Positions 17,669 to 24,941 of a DNA stretch of 33,372 bases are shown here, one piece after another (the first letter of the stretch is position 1; every line of letters starts with the position of its first letter). The translations under genes were made by a program, and so were the position numbers. The stretch spans positions 1-33,372 of the forward strand of contig PABJ01000138.1 in NCBI GenBank assembly GCA_002699105.1, read 5' to 3'. Under the pieces are notes generated by a model that was not told the origin of the DNA, did no database searches, and worked only from the letters and a program-made list of their open reading frames with translations. The DNA comes from Ectothiorhodospiraceae bacterium (GTDB taxonomy: Bacteria > Bacteroidota > Ignavibacteria > SZUA-365 > GCA-2699105).

Positions 17669-18433
17669 ATGCTGATGCGTAGATTTCAAAGATACGTATT
17701 TCTGTTTGTAATCCTCCTCATATTGGTCGTAGGAGGATGGTTCTCGATGAGCAAGCCAGCCGATAGCACAAAGAATATATCCATTGTGGGCTGTCAAATG
17801 TTGAACGAATCTATACTCAAGGCACAAATCGATTCGGCATTCCAAGGCAATGAGGAGCATATAGCAGAACGTATTCGCGAGTTTGTTGAGCAAAACCACA
17901 TTGTGGATAGAGTGATTGTAAAGGAAGAGCACTTCAATGATATAGTAGTCGAAATCCATGAGAGAAAGCCGGTCGCGACTGTAACATCAGCTTCTGGAAA
18001 GGTCCTTGTTGATCGCTTGGGTAAACCGATTTCGAATGAGATACGTGGTGCTATGAAGACACTTCCAAAGATCGTTTTATCAGAAGAGGGCAACGTATCT
18101 AAGAAATCGTCGCAGCGTGACACGAAGTTACTTGCAACACTGCTTCATGAACTTCATACGCAGCATAGACAGATCTATGACGTCATATCGGAGGTGGTCC
18201 AATACCGATCATCATCATGGATGATTTATCGTTGCGACTTCCAGCACCCGATTATTGTGGCTCCCACAAAGAAGAACATACATTCTCTTGTGAATACTCT
18301 CTCTTTACTGCAGAGTTCTCCGCATGGAGATGAAAGTGAGACCGATATCGAATACATAGATCTTCGCTTCGAGAATCAGGTCATTTATGGTAAAAACCAA
18401 GAATCAGTTGTAAATAGTCCCCGGAGAAGTTAA
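17669..18433 (+). CDS. ftsQ: Cell division protein FtsQ (POTRA domain)
   Basis: This 254-residue bitopic protein has a short basic N-terminus (MLMRRFQRY), one membrane segment at about residues 10-27, a POTRA-like region (ISIVGCQMLNE, then RVIVKEEHFNDIVVEIHERKPVA) and a beta domain ending with DIEYIDLRFENQVIYG, a pattern typical of FtsQ/DivIB. It recruits and regulates FtsL and FtsWI in the periplasm. GCGAGG precedes the start by eight bases. The stop directly abuts the ftsA ATG. Sequence similarity in this family is low, but topology, ending and location agree. Confidence 0.9.
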   Translation: MLMRRFQRYVFLFVILLILVVGGWFSMSKPADSTKNISIVGCQMLNESILKAQIDSAFQGNEEHIAERIREFVEQNHIVDRVIVKEEHFNDIVVEIHERKPVATVTSASGKVLVDRLGKPISNEIRGAMKTLPKIVLSEEGNVSKKSSQRDTKLLATLLHELHTQHRQIYDVISEVVQYRSSSWMIYRCDFQHPIIVAPTKKNIHSLVNTLSLLQSSPHGDESETDIEYIDLRFENQVIYGKNQESVVNSPRRS

Positions 18434-19663
18434 ATGTCGGACAGAATATACGTTGGGTTAGACATTGGTACGACCAAAGTATGTGTCATTGTAGCAGCCG
18501 TCAATCAAGATGGTTTAGTGAATATTCTAGGCGTCGGCAGAGCTGATAACGAGGGTATGAACCGCGGGACTGTTACACATATTGACAAAACTGTCCGATC
18601 GATAAAAACTGCCGTACAGGAAGCAGAGACACAAGCGGGCACCACTATAAGAGCCGTGAACATCGGTATCGCAGGGGACCATATTCAGAGCTTTCAAAGC
18701 CGCGGAGTAGTTGCGATCAGCAACTCCGACAATGAAATAACGCGCCGTGATGTTGAACGTCTTCTTACGGATACGAAGAAGGTTGCCCTGCCATCTGATC
18801 GACGGATAATACATGTTATTCCGCAGGAGTTTATTGTCGATGGTCAGGACGGTATTTACGATCCTGTGGGAATGTCCGGCATTCGCATGGAAGCAAACGT
18901 CCACATAATTACTGGCTCTGTTACAGCAACACAAACACTCTATAAATGTGTTGAGCGAGCCGGGTTGGAAGTAAACGACCTTGTATTAGAACCACTGGCT
19001 TCCAGCTACTCAGTGCTAAATGAAGAGGAAAAAGAAGTCGGTATCGTCTTGGTGGATATCGGTGGTGGAACCACGGATGTTGCAATTTTCGAAGACAAGA
19101 CGATCAGGCACACTTCCGTATTGGCAATCGCAGGTAAGAAAGTGACCGAAGATATTCGTAAAGGACTCGGTATTCTTAATGAGGATGCTGAGAAGCTCAA
19201 AAGAGAACATGGTTGTGCATTCTTGCCCGAAATCGTGAATGATACACCAATCACACTACGTGGTATCGGTGGCAGGAAACCGATGGAGATATCTAAAAGC
19301 CTTCTGTGTCAGATTATCCAACCTCGTATGGAGGAAATATTTGAGATTGTGGGGCTGGAGATTAAACGATCCGGCTATAGCAGGCATCTCCACTCTGGCA
19401 TAGTCCTGACTGGCGGAGGTTCGCTCATAACGGGTACAACTTCGTTAGCAAGAGAAGTACTTGGAATGCCTGTTAAGCTCGGTCTGCCTGACGGCTTTTC
19501 TGGTGGTCTCAACACAGAAGTAGAAAATCCGATATACAGCACAGGCATCGGATTGATCATGCACGGAATGAAGTACCAGGCTTCGGTATTGTCGAAGGAG
19601 TACAATTCGAAGTTCGGCGGAAACATCTTCAAGAAGATGATCGACTGGTTCAATGATCTTTGA
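18434..19663 (+). CDS. ftsA: Cell division protein FtsA (actin-like)
   Basis: This 409-residue actin-fold ATPase tethers FtsZ to the membrane and recruits the divisome. The phosphate loops VGLDIGTTKVCVIVA at the N-terminus and LVDIGGGTTDVAIFE in the middle are visible, the SHS2-type 1C domain lies between them, and GIVLTGGGSLITG marks the adenosine motif. The C-terminus, GGNIFKKMIDWFNDL, would form an amphipathic helix and is the likely membrane-targeting sequence. The gene begins on the base after the ftsQ stop and is followed by ftsZ after a 44-base gap. Confidence 0.95.
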   Translation: MSDRIYVGLDIGTTKVCVIVAAVNQDGLVNILGVGRADNEGMNRGTVTHIDKTVRSIKTAVQEAETQAGTTIRAVNIGIAGDHIQSFQSRGVVAISNSDNEITRRDVERLLTDTKKVALPSDRRIIHVIPQEFIVDGQDGIYDPVGMSGIRMEANVHIITGSVTATQTLYKCVERAGLEVNDLVLEPLASSYSVLNEEEKEVGIVLVDIGGGTTDVAIFEDKTIRHTSVLAIAGKKVTEDIRKGLGILNEDAEKLKREHGCAFLPEIVNDTPITLRGIGGRKPMEISKSLLCQIIQPRMEEIFEIVGLEIKRSGYSRHLHSGIVLTGGGSLITGTTSLAREVLGMPVKLGLPDGFSGGLNTEVENPIYSTGIGLIMHGMKYQASVLSKEYNSKFGGNIFKKMIDWFNDL

Positions 19664-19707
19664 TAATAACGTTTGAAACTATACACGCTCAAAACCGAGG
19701 AGGGTTT

Positions 19708-20904
19708 ATGGCTATTGTTTTTGACAGCACACTCGATCAGCGCGCGAGTATTCGCGTCGTTGGAGTAGGTGGCGGCGGCGGAAATTCCGTCGAGGACATG
19801 ATCGCACGAGGTATTAACAATGTGGATTTCATTGTTGTTAATACAGACGTTCAGGCACTCGAGAGAAGCAATGCACAGTATAAAGTGCAGGCTGGAAAGA
19901 ATCTTACGCGCGGCCTAGGTGCCGGCGCAGATCCGTCGGTCGGGTACCGCGCTGTGGAAGAAGACAAGGAGGAGATTGCAGCCTCTCTATCCGGCAGCGA
20001 TATGGTATTCGTCACCGCAGGTATGGGCGGCGGCACCGGTACCGGCGGGGCGCCTGTAGTTGCTAATATAGCAAAAGGAACAGGTTCACTCGTCGTAGGT
20101 ATTGTGACGAAGCCGTTCCACTTCGAAGGTCGCCGGCGAATGGCCCAAGCAGAAGAGGGGATTGAAGAGCTGCGTAAACATGTAGATACCCTCATCGTTA
20201 TCCCAAACCAAAAACTCCTGTCGCTGGTAGATAAGAATACTCCAGTAACAGACGCCTTTGGTATAGCCAACCAAGTGTTGTTTAACGCAACGCGTGGTAT
20301 TGCTGAAATAATTACCGTCCCAGGATTGGTTAATGTCGATTTTGCAGATGTCCGGACCACAATGCGCGACATGGGCGATGCATTAATGGGTAGCGGAATT
20401 GCGAAGGGCGATAATCGCGCAGTCGAAGCAGCTCATCAGGCGATATCCAGTCCTTTATTGGACGGTGTATCAATAGGCGGAGCGCAAGGCGTTTTAATTA
20501 ACGTCACAGGAAGCTCTGAACTATCGATGCTGGAGATCGATGAGGCAAGTTCGATAATCATTGAAGCTGCTGGCGAGGACGCCAACGTGATTTTCGGAGC
20601 CGTTGTCGATGAGACAATGGAGGATGAGGTCATGGTGACAGTGATTGCGACGGGGTTCAATAAGCGGAACGCTGCGATATCACGGAATCAGATTGGGCAA
20701 AGACAGCCCAGTACGAGCTCCAAGATCAATCATATACCCACGGGCGTGAATGATCTTAAGGACCTTGATATGCCTGCGTTCATGCGAAAAGGTACCTTGA
20801 CGCTTACGCAAAACGAAAGCGAAGACGATCAGCATGATGACGCTGGCCAGGAGGAAAGAAGCAAAAGCGACCGTCCGGCATTCTTGCGTAAAATTATGGA
20901 CTAA
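19708..20904 (+). CDS. ftsZ: Cell division GTPase FtsZ
   Basis: This 398-residue tubulin homologue polymerises into the Z ring. It has VGVGGGGGNSVEDMI near the N-terminus, VNTDVQAL, the GTP signature GMGGGTGTGGAP from residue 105, NQVLFNATRGI and the DFADVRTTM loop. The start at 19708 follows a strong GAGGAGGG; an upstream TTG at 19660 is unlikely. The C-terminal tail is unusual: a conserved-tail-like peptide DLDMPAFMRKG occurs at residues 352-362 and a second, SDRPAFLRKIMD, ends the protein at 387-398, separated by an acidic, Gln-rich linker. This peptide normally binds FtsA and other partners and is usually single. Confidence 0.97.
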   Translation: MAIVFDSTLDQRASIRVVGVGGGGGNSVEDMIARGINNVDFIVVNTDVQALERSNAQYKVQAGKNLTRGLGAGADPSVGYRAVEEDKEEIAASLSGSDMVFVTAGMGGGTGTGGAPVVANIAKGTGSLVVGIVTKPFHFEGRRRMAQAEEGIEELRKHVDTLIVIPNQKLLSLVDKNTPVTDAFGIANQVLFNATRGIAEIITVPGLVNVDFADVRTTMRDMGDALMGSGIAKGDNRAVEAAHQAISSPLLDGVSIGGAQGVLINVTGSSELSMLEIDEASSIIIEAAGEDANVIFGAVVDETMEDEVMVTVIATGFNKRNAAISRNQIGQRQPSTSSKINHIPTGVNDLKDLDMPAFMRKGTLTLTQNESEDDQHDDAGQEERSKSDRPAFLRKIMD

Positions 20905-20941
20905 TCCCCAGCCCGAAAACAAGGGCAAACAAGAGTAAATG

Positions 20942-20987
20942 AAAAGTCGTCATATGTGGCCTGTACGGCCTGTATATGACGATTTTT
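20942..20987 (+). terminator. Rho-independent terminator after ftsZ
   Basis: A 14-base stem pairs 20942-20955 with 20974-20987 (AAAAGTCGTCATAT with ATATGACGATTTTT, one G-T pair), enclosing a loop that can pair partly through GGCC. The right arm ends in five T. It is placed 37 bases after the ftsZ stop and probably ends the dcw transcript. The A- and T-rich arm ends mean it could work in both directions. Confidence 0.75.
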
Positions 20988-21030
20988 CTGTATTTGGTCG
21001 TATCATCTTTGGATGATGCTTTCTGATGAT

Positions 21031-21079
21031 TTGTTGCACAAATGTTGCACGATCGAAAAACGTGCAACAATTGTTGCAT
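21031..21079. repeat. Cluster of four TTGTTGCA(C/T) sites with a perfect palindrome
   Basis: Four near-identical 9-base units are present: TTGTTGCAC at 21031-21039, ATGTTGCAC at 21042-21050, the reverse complement GTGCAACAA at 21062-21070, and TTGTTGCAT at 21071-21079. The last two form a perfect 16-base palindrome, TGCAACAATTGTTGCA (21063-21078). The second and third units form another inverted pair around GATCGAAAAA. The cluster lies just before the recombinase gene, so it may be the recombinase arm-type or core sites, or an operator. No tested function. Confidence 0.7.
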
Positions 21080-21103
21080 GTTTCACCTGTTTTCCTATAT
21101 TTG
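21073..21103 (+). promoter_or_regulatory. Possible Bacteroidota-type promoter of the recombinase gene
   Basis: TATATTTG at 21096-21103 matches the Bacteroidota -7 consensus TAnnTTTG exactly, and GTTG at 21073-21076 stands 19 bases upstream, one base from the -33 consensus TTTG. It lies 50 bases before the recombinase start, and its upstream element falls inside the TTGTTGCAT palindrome, so a protein binding there could block it. Confidence 0.45.
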
Positions 21104-21153
21104 GTACATAGCTGATTCTCACAGGTCATATTGGCATGGAGCAGGAGGACTGA

Positions 21154-22191
21154 ATGAAGGTGACATTAAGAGAGCGGACAGTGAAATCTGGAAGGACACA
21201 ACTCTACTTCGATATCTACTATGGCGATGGAAAGAGGAAAACGAAGGCATTCGGGACACTATCCGGCAATAGACAGCAAGACAAAGAAGCAAGGCGGATC
21301 GCAGGTGCAGCTCGTTCAAAGCTCGAAATAGAATTATTGAATGAATCGCATGGCTTCCACAAACCTTTCCAGTTAGAGCGCAACTTCTTCGAATTCTTCG
21401 ATCAAGTCATGGACAATAAAAAGGGGAACTATGGATGCTGGAAATCGACTCGCTTTCACCTAGTAAATTTTGTCGGTAAGGAGAGCCTTCATTTTAAAAC
21501 TATCACGCCTCAATGGTTAGAGTCCCTCAAATCTTATCTCTTATCACAAGTAGCTCCAAATACAGCAAGAGGGTACTACGCTGCGGTACGCGAAACTCTC
21601 AAGCGGGCAGTTCGTGAGGAAATAATCCCTGACAATCCGAGCGACAAGATCGACAACATCAAACCGCGTAACTCATATCGCCCTTATCTGACTCTCGAAG
21701 AATTAAACGAACTAGCGGTAGCGCCATGTGGTGATCCAGAAGTAGAACGAGCATTTCTTTTTTCTTGTCTCACTGGATTGAGGTTGGGAGACGTCAGGCG
21801 TCTGCAATGGAAGCACGTTCACATGAACAAGATCGAAATAGTTCAGAAAAAGACCTCCGAACCGATCTACCTATCGTTAAACGATCAGGCCATTGAATTA
21901 CTCGGTCAACGAGGTGACAATGAAGAGCGGATATTCGCCATACCGAGCGATTCACATCTATCTTTAATCATGCGGACCTGGGCCTCCGGTACGGGCATAA
22001 ACAAAAAGATTACATTTCACACTGCGAGACACACATTTGCCACTCTTGCTCTAACTAATGGAGTGGAGATTTATACGGTTTCCAAACTCTTAGGCCATTC
22101 CAGACTTGAGACCACTCAAGTGTATGCGAAGATTATCGACGCGAAGAAGGAGGACGCTGTCAAGATGTTACCTAAGATCAAGGTGAAGTGA
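21154..22191 (+). CDS. Tyrosine recombinase/integrase
   Basis: This 345-residue site-specific recombinase has an N-terminal arm-binding domain (MKVTLRERTVKSGRTQLYFD), a SAM-like core-binding domain at about 75-165, and a C-terminal catalytic domain with Arg210 (TGLRLGDVRRL), His289 and Arg292 (HTARHTF), His315 (LLGHSRLET) and the nucleophile Tyr324 (QVYAKI). The layout is the one common in integrases of Bacteroidota elements. AGGAGG at 21143-21148 gives a good ribosome binding site. It probably integrates or excises the surrounding element. All residues needed for catalysis are present. Confidence 0.92.
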   Translation: MKVTLRERTVKSGRTQLYFDIYYGDGKRKTKAFGTLSGNRQQDKEARRIAGAARSKLEIELLNESHGFHKPFQLERNFFEFFDQVMDNKKGNYGCWKSTRFHLVNFVGKESLHFKTITPQWLESLKSYLLSQVAPNTARGYYAAVRETLKRAVREEIIPDNPSDKIDNIKPRNSYRPYLTLEELNELAVAPCGDPEVERAFLFSCLTGLRLGDVRRLQWKHVHMNKIEIVQKKTSEPIYLSLNDQAIELLGQRGDNEERIFAIPSDSHLSLIMRTWASGTGINKKITFHTARHTFATLALTNGVEIYTVSKLLGHSRLETTQVYAKIIDAKKEDAVKMLPKIKVK

Positions 22192-22194
22192 AAC

Positions 22195-22635
22195 GTGTTT
22201 CTATTTACCTGCTACACAGGATTGAGGATTGGAGTTGTGCGCTCGTTAACATGGAATATGGTGTACGGGAATCAGATCGAGATAGCTCAGGAGAATCCAA
22301 AGGACCCAGTATATTTACCACTTTCCGACACAGCGCGTACGTATATGGGCAAACCAGGAATGGACGACAATCCAGTTTTTATATTACTTAGTAATTCGCA
22401 CTTATCGGTAATTTTAAAAACGTGGAGTTCGCCAGTTGGAATGAAGAAGAAGGTGACCTTCCATGTAGCTCGTCACACGTTTGCAACACTGGCTCTCTCA
22501 AGCGGTGCTGATATATACACAGTCTCCAAGCTACTCGTTCATTCAAGACTCGAAACGATACAAGTATATACGAAGATCATTGACTATAATAAAGTCGAAA
22601 CGGTAAATATGTTGCCTGATATTGGGATAGGTTAA
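22195..22635 (+). pseudogene. Truncated tyrosine recombinase, catalytic domain only
   Basis: The 146-residue frame, opening with GTG, is homologous to residues about 203-345 of the recombinase just upstream, beginning at FLFTCYTGLRIG and running to its end. The N-terminal arm-binding and core-binding domains are absent. Homology begins within a few bases of the upstream stop codon, which suggests that a deletion fused a second recombinase to the end of the first. All catalytic residues are retained (Arg11, His90, Arg93, His116, Tyr125), although the usual Gly before the second His is Val. The two copies are clearly diverged, so this is not a fresh tandem duplication. No ribosome binding site is seen; it is probably a remnant. 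Confidence 0.75.
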
Positions 22636-22647
22636 CTAAATGAGGGT

Positions 22648-23556
22648 ATGATAGCTATGAATGGATTACCAGATGATTATTATCACGAAGATCAGTTTCG
22701 AGGACACTGCAACAAACTGATGGATTCACTGCGACAAGAGTATAAGGAAGAGCTTGACAAAGTAGGTTCATCTGAAATAACGCCCGAACGCGCTGGAGAT
22801 ATTTTTAGGGTAGCCTGGGAGAAGTTCGACAATGAAATGACTCCTTTCTTGTTTTATCGCGCTATCACTGTACCAAAGAATGTGATGAGACATCTTAATA
22901 TTGACGATCAGGAACTTTCTGATAGTAGATATGCAGCATTATATAAGTCAAAACAATGGTGGGATGCCGTTGAAGAAATTTCAATAAATTCAATCCCCCC
23001 ACCTGGTTCTTTAATAGACCTAATCGCACAACCATTGCAGTTGTTTTCAAATGTAGAAAAAATCCAATACGTCGATTATGTTAAAACCATAGTGGTTCAG
23101 AGGTACTTGGTAGGTGTGGGTAGTTTACAAGATATGTACATGAAAGGGGCCGTTATTGATCCATTTCCTGAATTGATCGATTGGATCAAAGTCAATGCCA
23201 AATATTGGTCCAGATACTCGGAGACTAAATCATCTAACACTGTCTACTCTTATGGTCATTACATCGAGAATGAGTCTGGACGTCGGTTGTTCAACTGGAC
23301 CGCTAAATTAGTCCAATTGGCAAAGGTTCTAGTGGCAATAAAGTATGAAGATGGTTCTGAGTTTGTCTCGGCCTCTTCCGGAGAACTTGCGAGATTGGCA
23401 GAAGTCCGCATCCTCTACCATGGTGATAAGATCAAGGCAAATTCTCTTGAGACATCTATTAAGCGGGTTTTTGATGGATACGAGTCCCCATCTGCCATCC
23501 CAGATGGTGCCGTAGTAGTCATCAAACAAATTTTGCTAAACAGCAACAAATCTTAA
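22648..23556 (+). CDS. Hypothetical protein of the integrated element
   Basis: This 302-residue protein is not recognised. It appears soluble: there is no signal peptide or membrane segment. It is rich in Tyr, Ile, Lys and Asp, with a charged N-terminal half (KLMDSLRQEYKEELDKVG), a central hydrophobic stretch (SLIDLIAQPLQLF), and a C-terminal part (GELARLAEVRILYHGDKIKANSLETSIKRVF) that could be a small DNA-binding-like helical domain. ATG codons at 22648 and 22657 are both possible; GAGGG at 22641-22645 is better spaced for the second. It lies where Bacteroidota elements often carry a regulator of excision, but this is only context. Confidence 0.6.
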   Translation: MIAMNGLPDDYYHEDQFRGHCNKLMDSLRQEYKEELDKVGSSEITPERAGDIFRVAWEKFDNEMTPFLFYRAITVPKNVMRHLNIDDQELSDSRYAALYKSKQWWDAVEEISINSIPPPGSLIDLIAQPLQLFSNVEKIQYVDYVKTIVVQRYLVGVGSLQDMYMKGAVIDPFPELIDWIKVNAKYWSRYSETKSSNTVYSYGHYIENESGRRLFNWTAKLVQLAKVLVAIKYEDGSEFVSASSGELARLAEVRILYHGDKIKANSLETSIKRVFDGYESPSAIPDGAVVVIKQILLNSNKS

Positions 23557-23573
23557 TCCCAACAAAATTGGGA
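23557..23573. terminator. Short inverted repeat after the hypothetical gene
   Basis: TCCCAA (23557-23562) and TTGGGA (23568-23573) form a 6-base stem with a CAAAA loop directly after the stop codon. There is no T run, so this is a weak terminator candidate or an operator half of the next gene. Confidence 0.3.
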
Positions 23574-23602
23574 ACAATATTGGTGTAGTTGCTGACCTAC
23601 AT

Positions 23603-23640
23603 TTCCTGCAAGCAAATCATAAGCATGAACAATGCAGGAA
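23603..23640. promoter_or_regulatory. Inverted repeat upstream of the helix-turn-helix gene
   Basis: TTCCTGCA (23603-23610) and TGCAGGAA (23633-23640) are perfect inverted copies separated by 22 bases, ending 10 bases before the start codon of the helix-turn-helix gene. The right arm includes the AGGAA that would serve as its ribosome binding site, so pairing or protein binding here could control its expression. Autoregulation is an inference. Confidence 0.4.
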
Positions 23641-23650
23641 GACATCTCTC

Positions 23651-23947
23651 ATGGAAAACCAACTCAACTCACGGCTCAATGCCATTGAGGAGAAGCTTGA
23701 GGACCTCTCAGCATCACAACGAGACGTGCTGACCTTCCAACAAGCGGCTAAATACCTCGATTTCAGTCCTTCTTTCTTGTACAAACTCACCTCCCAAGGT
23801 AGAATCCCGCATAGTAAGCCGAATGGCAAGCGTATCTACTTCGATCGCCGGGAGCTAGATCGCTGGTTGCTGCAAAATCCCGTGAAAACGCAGGACGAGA
23901 TTGAGGCAGATGCACTTTCCTTCACAAAGTCGGGGAAGCGGAGCTAG
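23651..23947 (+). CDS. Helix-turn-helix protein, MerR/excisionase type
   Basis: This 98-residue protein has an N-terminal coiled-coil-like helix (LNSRLNAIEEKLEDL) and a winged helix-turn-helix of the excisionase (HTH_17) type: LTFQQAAKYLDFSPSFLYKLTSQGRIPHSKPNGKRIYFDRRELDRWL. Such proteins direct excision or regulate genes in integrated elements. It starts at an ATG following AGGAAG and sits just before the replication-initiator-like gene, with an inverted repeat upstream. Family assignment is firm; the specific role is inferred from the neighbours. Confidence 0.85.
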   Translation: MENQLNSRLNAIEEKLEDLSASQRDVLTFQQAAKYLDFSPSFLYKLTSQGRIPHSKPNGKRIYFDRRELDRWLLQNPVKTQDEIEADALSFTKSGKRS

Positions 23948-23999
23948 TATCCTGTGTCCCTTTATTAATAAGTGGGACAAGGATACAGTTTCTGTATCC
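23947..23999. promoter_or_regulatory. Overlapping alternative hairpins before the Rep-like gene
   Basis: GTATCCTGTGTCCC (23947-23960) can pair with GGGACAAGGATAC (23974-23986) around a TATTAATA loop, with one base unpaired. The right arm overlaps GGATACAG (23981-23988), which pairs perfectly with CTGTATCC (23992-23999). The two hairpins share bases 23981-23986 and so exclude each other. The site lies between the stop of the helix-turn-helix gene and the likely start of the Rep-like gene. It could be a replication origin nicked by Rep, an operator, or an attenuator. Confidence 0.5.
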
Positions 24000-24005
24000 G
24001 TACTC

Positions 24006-24941
24006 GTGTACGATACAGTCAAAATAGTGCACTCCAATGGTGAGTACGAGGAGATTCCTGGGCGACTAACAGGCGTTGTAAATCGTCGTGATCAATACGA
24101 TAAGCTACTCTCCTCCATAGGGAATCTAGTCAACCTGGACGTCCGCGTTACTGACAAGCACTGTACTATTCGAGGCTCACTCAGCAGGTTCTATCACGGA
24201 AGCAATCTTTACATTCTATCCAGGCAGGAAACAAAGGCCGCGATTGAGCAGATATCTGCACTCCTGGGTCTCGATATCAGTTATGCCAAATTAACGCGCA
24301 TTGATGTCGCATCAAATCTCATCATGGATCATCCTGTCTCGAGTTACCTCAAGCTTCTTCAATCCATCCCCCGTTACAAGAAGTCGCTCATAGGCCTACC
24401 TGAAAGTCCTAGTCTCTACTTTTCTACCACTCAAAGAAAGCTGCTTTTTTACGATAAAATCCATGAACTCAGGTCTAAAAGAGTATCTGTACCTGCTGAG
24501 TTCAGGGAAGCGAACCTGCTCCGATACGAACTTCGTTTCAATCGTCACCTGCCGCGGCAGTTCTCGGGAAAACGTGTGACGTGCGCTATGTTGTACGATG
24601 AAAGGTTTTACCAAAAGCTCGTTAGCCGTTGGCTTCAGGAGTACAAGAAGATTCGAAAAGCCCGGAAGCCGAAAGTTGGACACAGGGATATCACCGATTG
24701 TCGTGTGTTGAATTCATACCTGGCGACGATTGGATTGGAGAAAGTTGGCGCTGACACGATGCTTGATGATCTTTCTATTCGGCGCAGTAGTGGCCATATC
24801 GGCAAAACGCAGCACTCCCGCCTCAAGTCGAAGATATCGGCTCTCAGGTCGAATGAGGCCCACACAGTAGAGCACGAGCTTGCAAGAGAACTCGATGAGA
24901 AAATGCAAGCAGCAGCAGACTACCTGCATTCGCAGGCGTGA
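24006..24941 (+). CDS. Phage/plasmid replication initiator-like protein (gene II/X family-like)
   Basis: The 311-residue form begins at a GTG (MYDTVKIV). The pattern YAKLTRIDVASNL, then LYFSTTQRKLLFYDKIHEL, then LLRYELRFNRHLPRQF followed by MLYDERFYQKLVSRWLQEYKKI is the one seen in phage/plasmid replication proteins of the filamentous-phage gene II/X group, which nick an origin to start rolling-circle replication. The assignment is from pattern memory and is moderate. The frame is open upstream to an ATG at 23910 inside the helix-turn-helix gene; the GTG at 24006 fits family N-termini better but has no clear ribosome binding site. The hairpin cluster just upstream is a natural origin candidate. 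Confidence 0.6.
   Translation: MYDTVKIVHSNGEYEEIPGRLTGVVNRRDQYDKLLSSIGNLVNLDVRVTDKHCTIRGSLSRFYHGSNLYILSRQETKAAIEQISALLGLDISYAKLTRIDVASNLIMDHPVSSYLKLLQSIPRYKKSLIGLPESPSLYFSTTQRKLLFYDKIHELRSKRVSVPAEFREANLLRYELRFNRHLPRQFSGKRVTCAMLYDERFYQKLVSRWLQEYKKIRKARKPKVGHRDITDCRVLNSYLATIGLEKVGADTMLDDLSIRRSSGHIGKTQHSRLKSKISALRSNEAHTVEHELARELDEKMQAAADYLHSQA

Larger units (their letters stand above)
21031..24941. mobile_element. Putative small integrated element between ftsZ and the cas genes
   Basis: The segment holds a tyrosine recombinase, a truncated second recombinase, an unrecognised gene, an excisionase-type helix-turn-helix gene and a replication-initiator-like gene, a set typical of integrated plasmids or phage satellites in Bacteroidota. 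It interrupts the space between two conserved loci. No flanking direct repeat or tRNA target could be found by eye, so the borders are only approximate: the left one lies between the ftsZ terminator and 21153, the right one between 24942 and 25533. Confidence 0.6.

Noticed and set aside
134-20904. Numerous open frames opposite or out of phase with the wall and division genes.
   Set aside because: They lie wholly within well identified genes and show no family features of their own.
20942-20987. The palindrome after ftsZ as a recombinase core site or dif-like site.
   Set aside because: The stem followed by a T run immediately after the last gene of an operon is explained more simply as a terminator.
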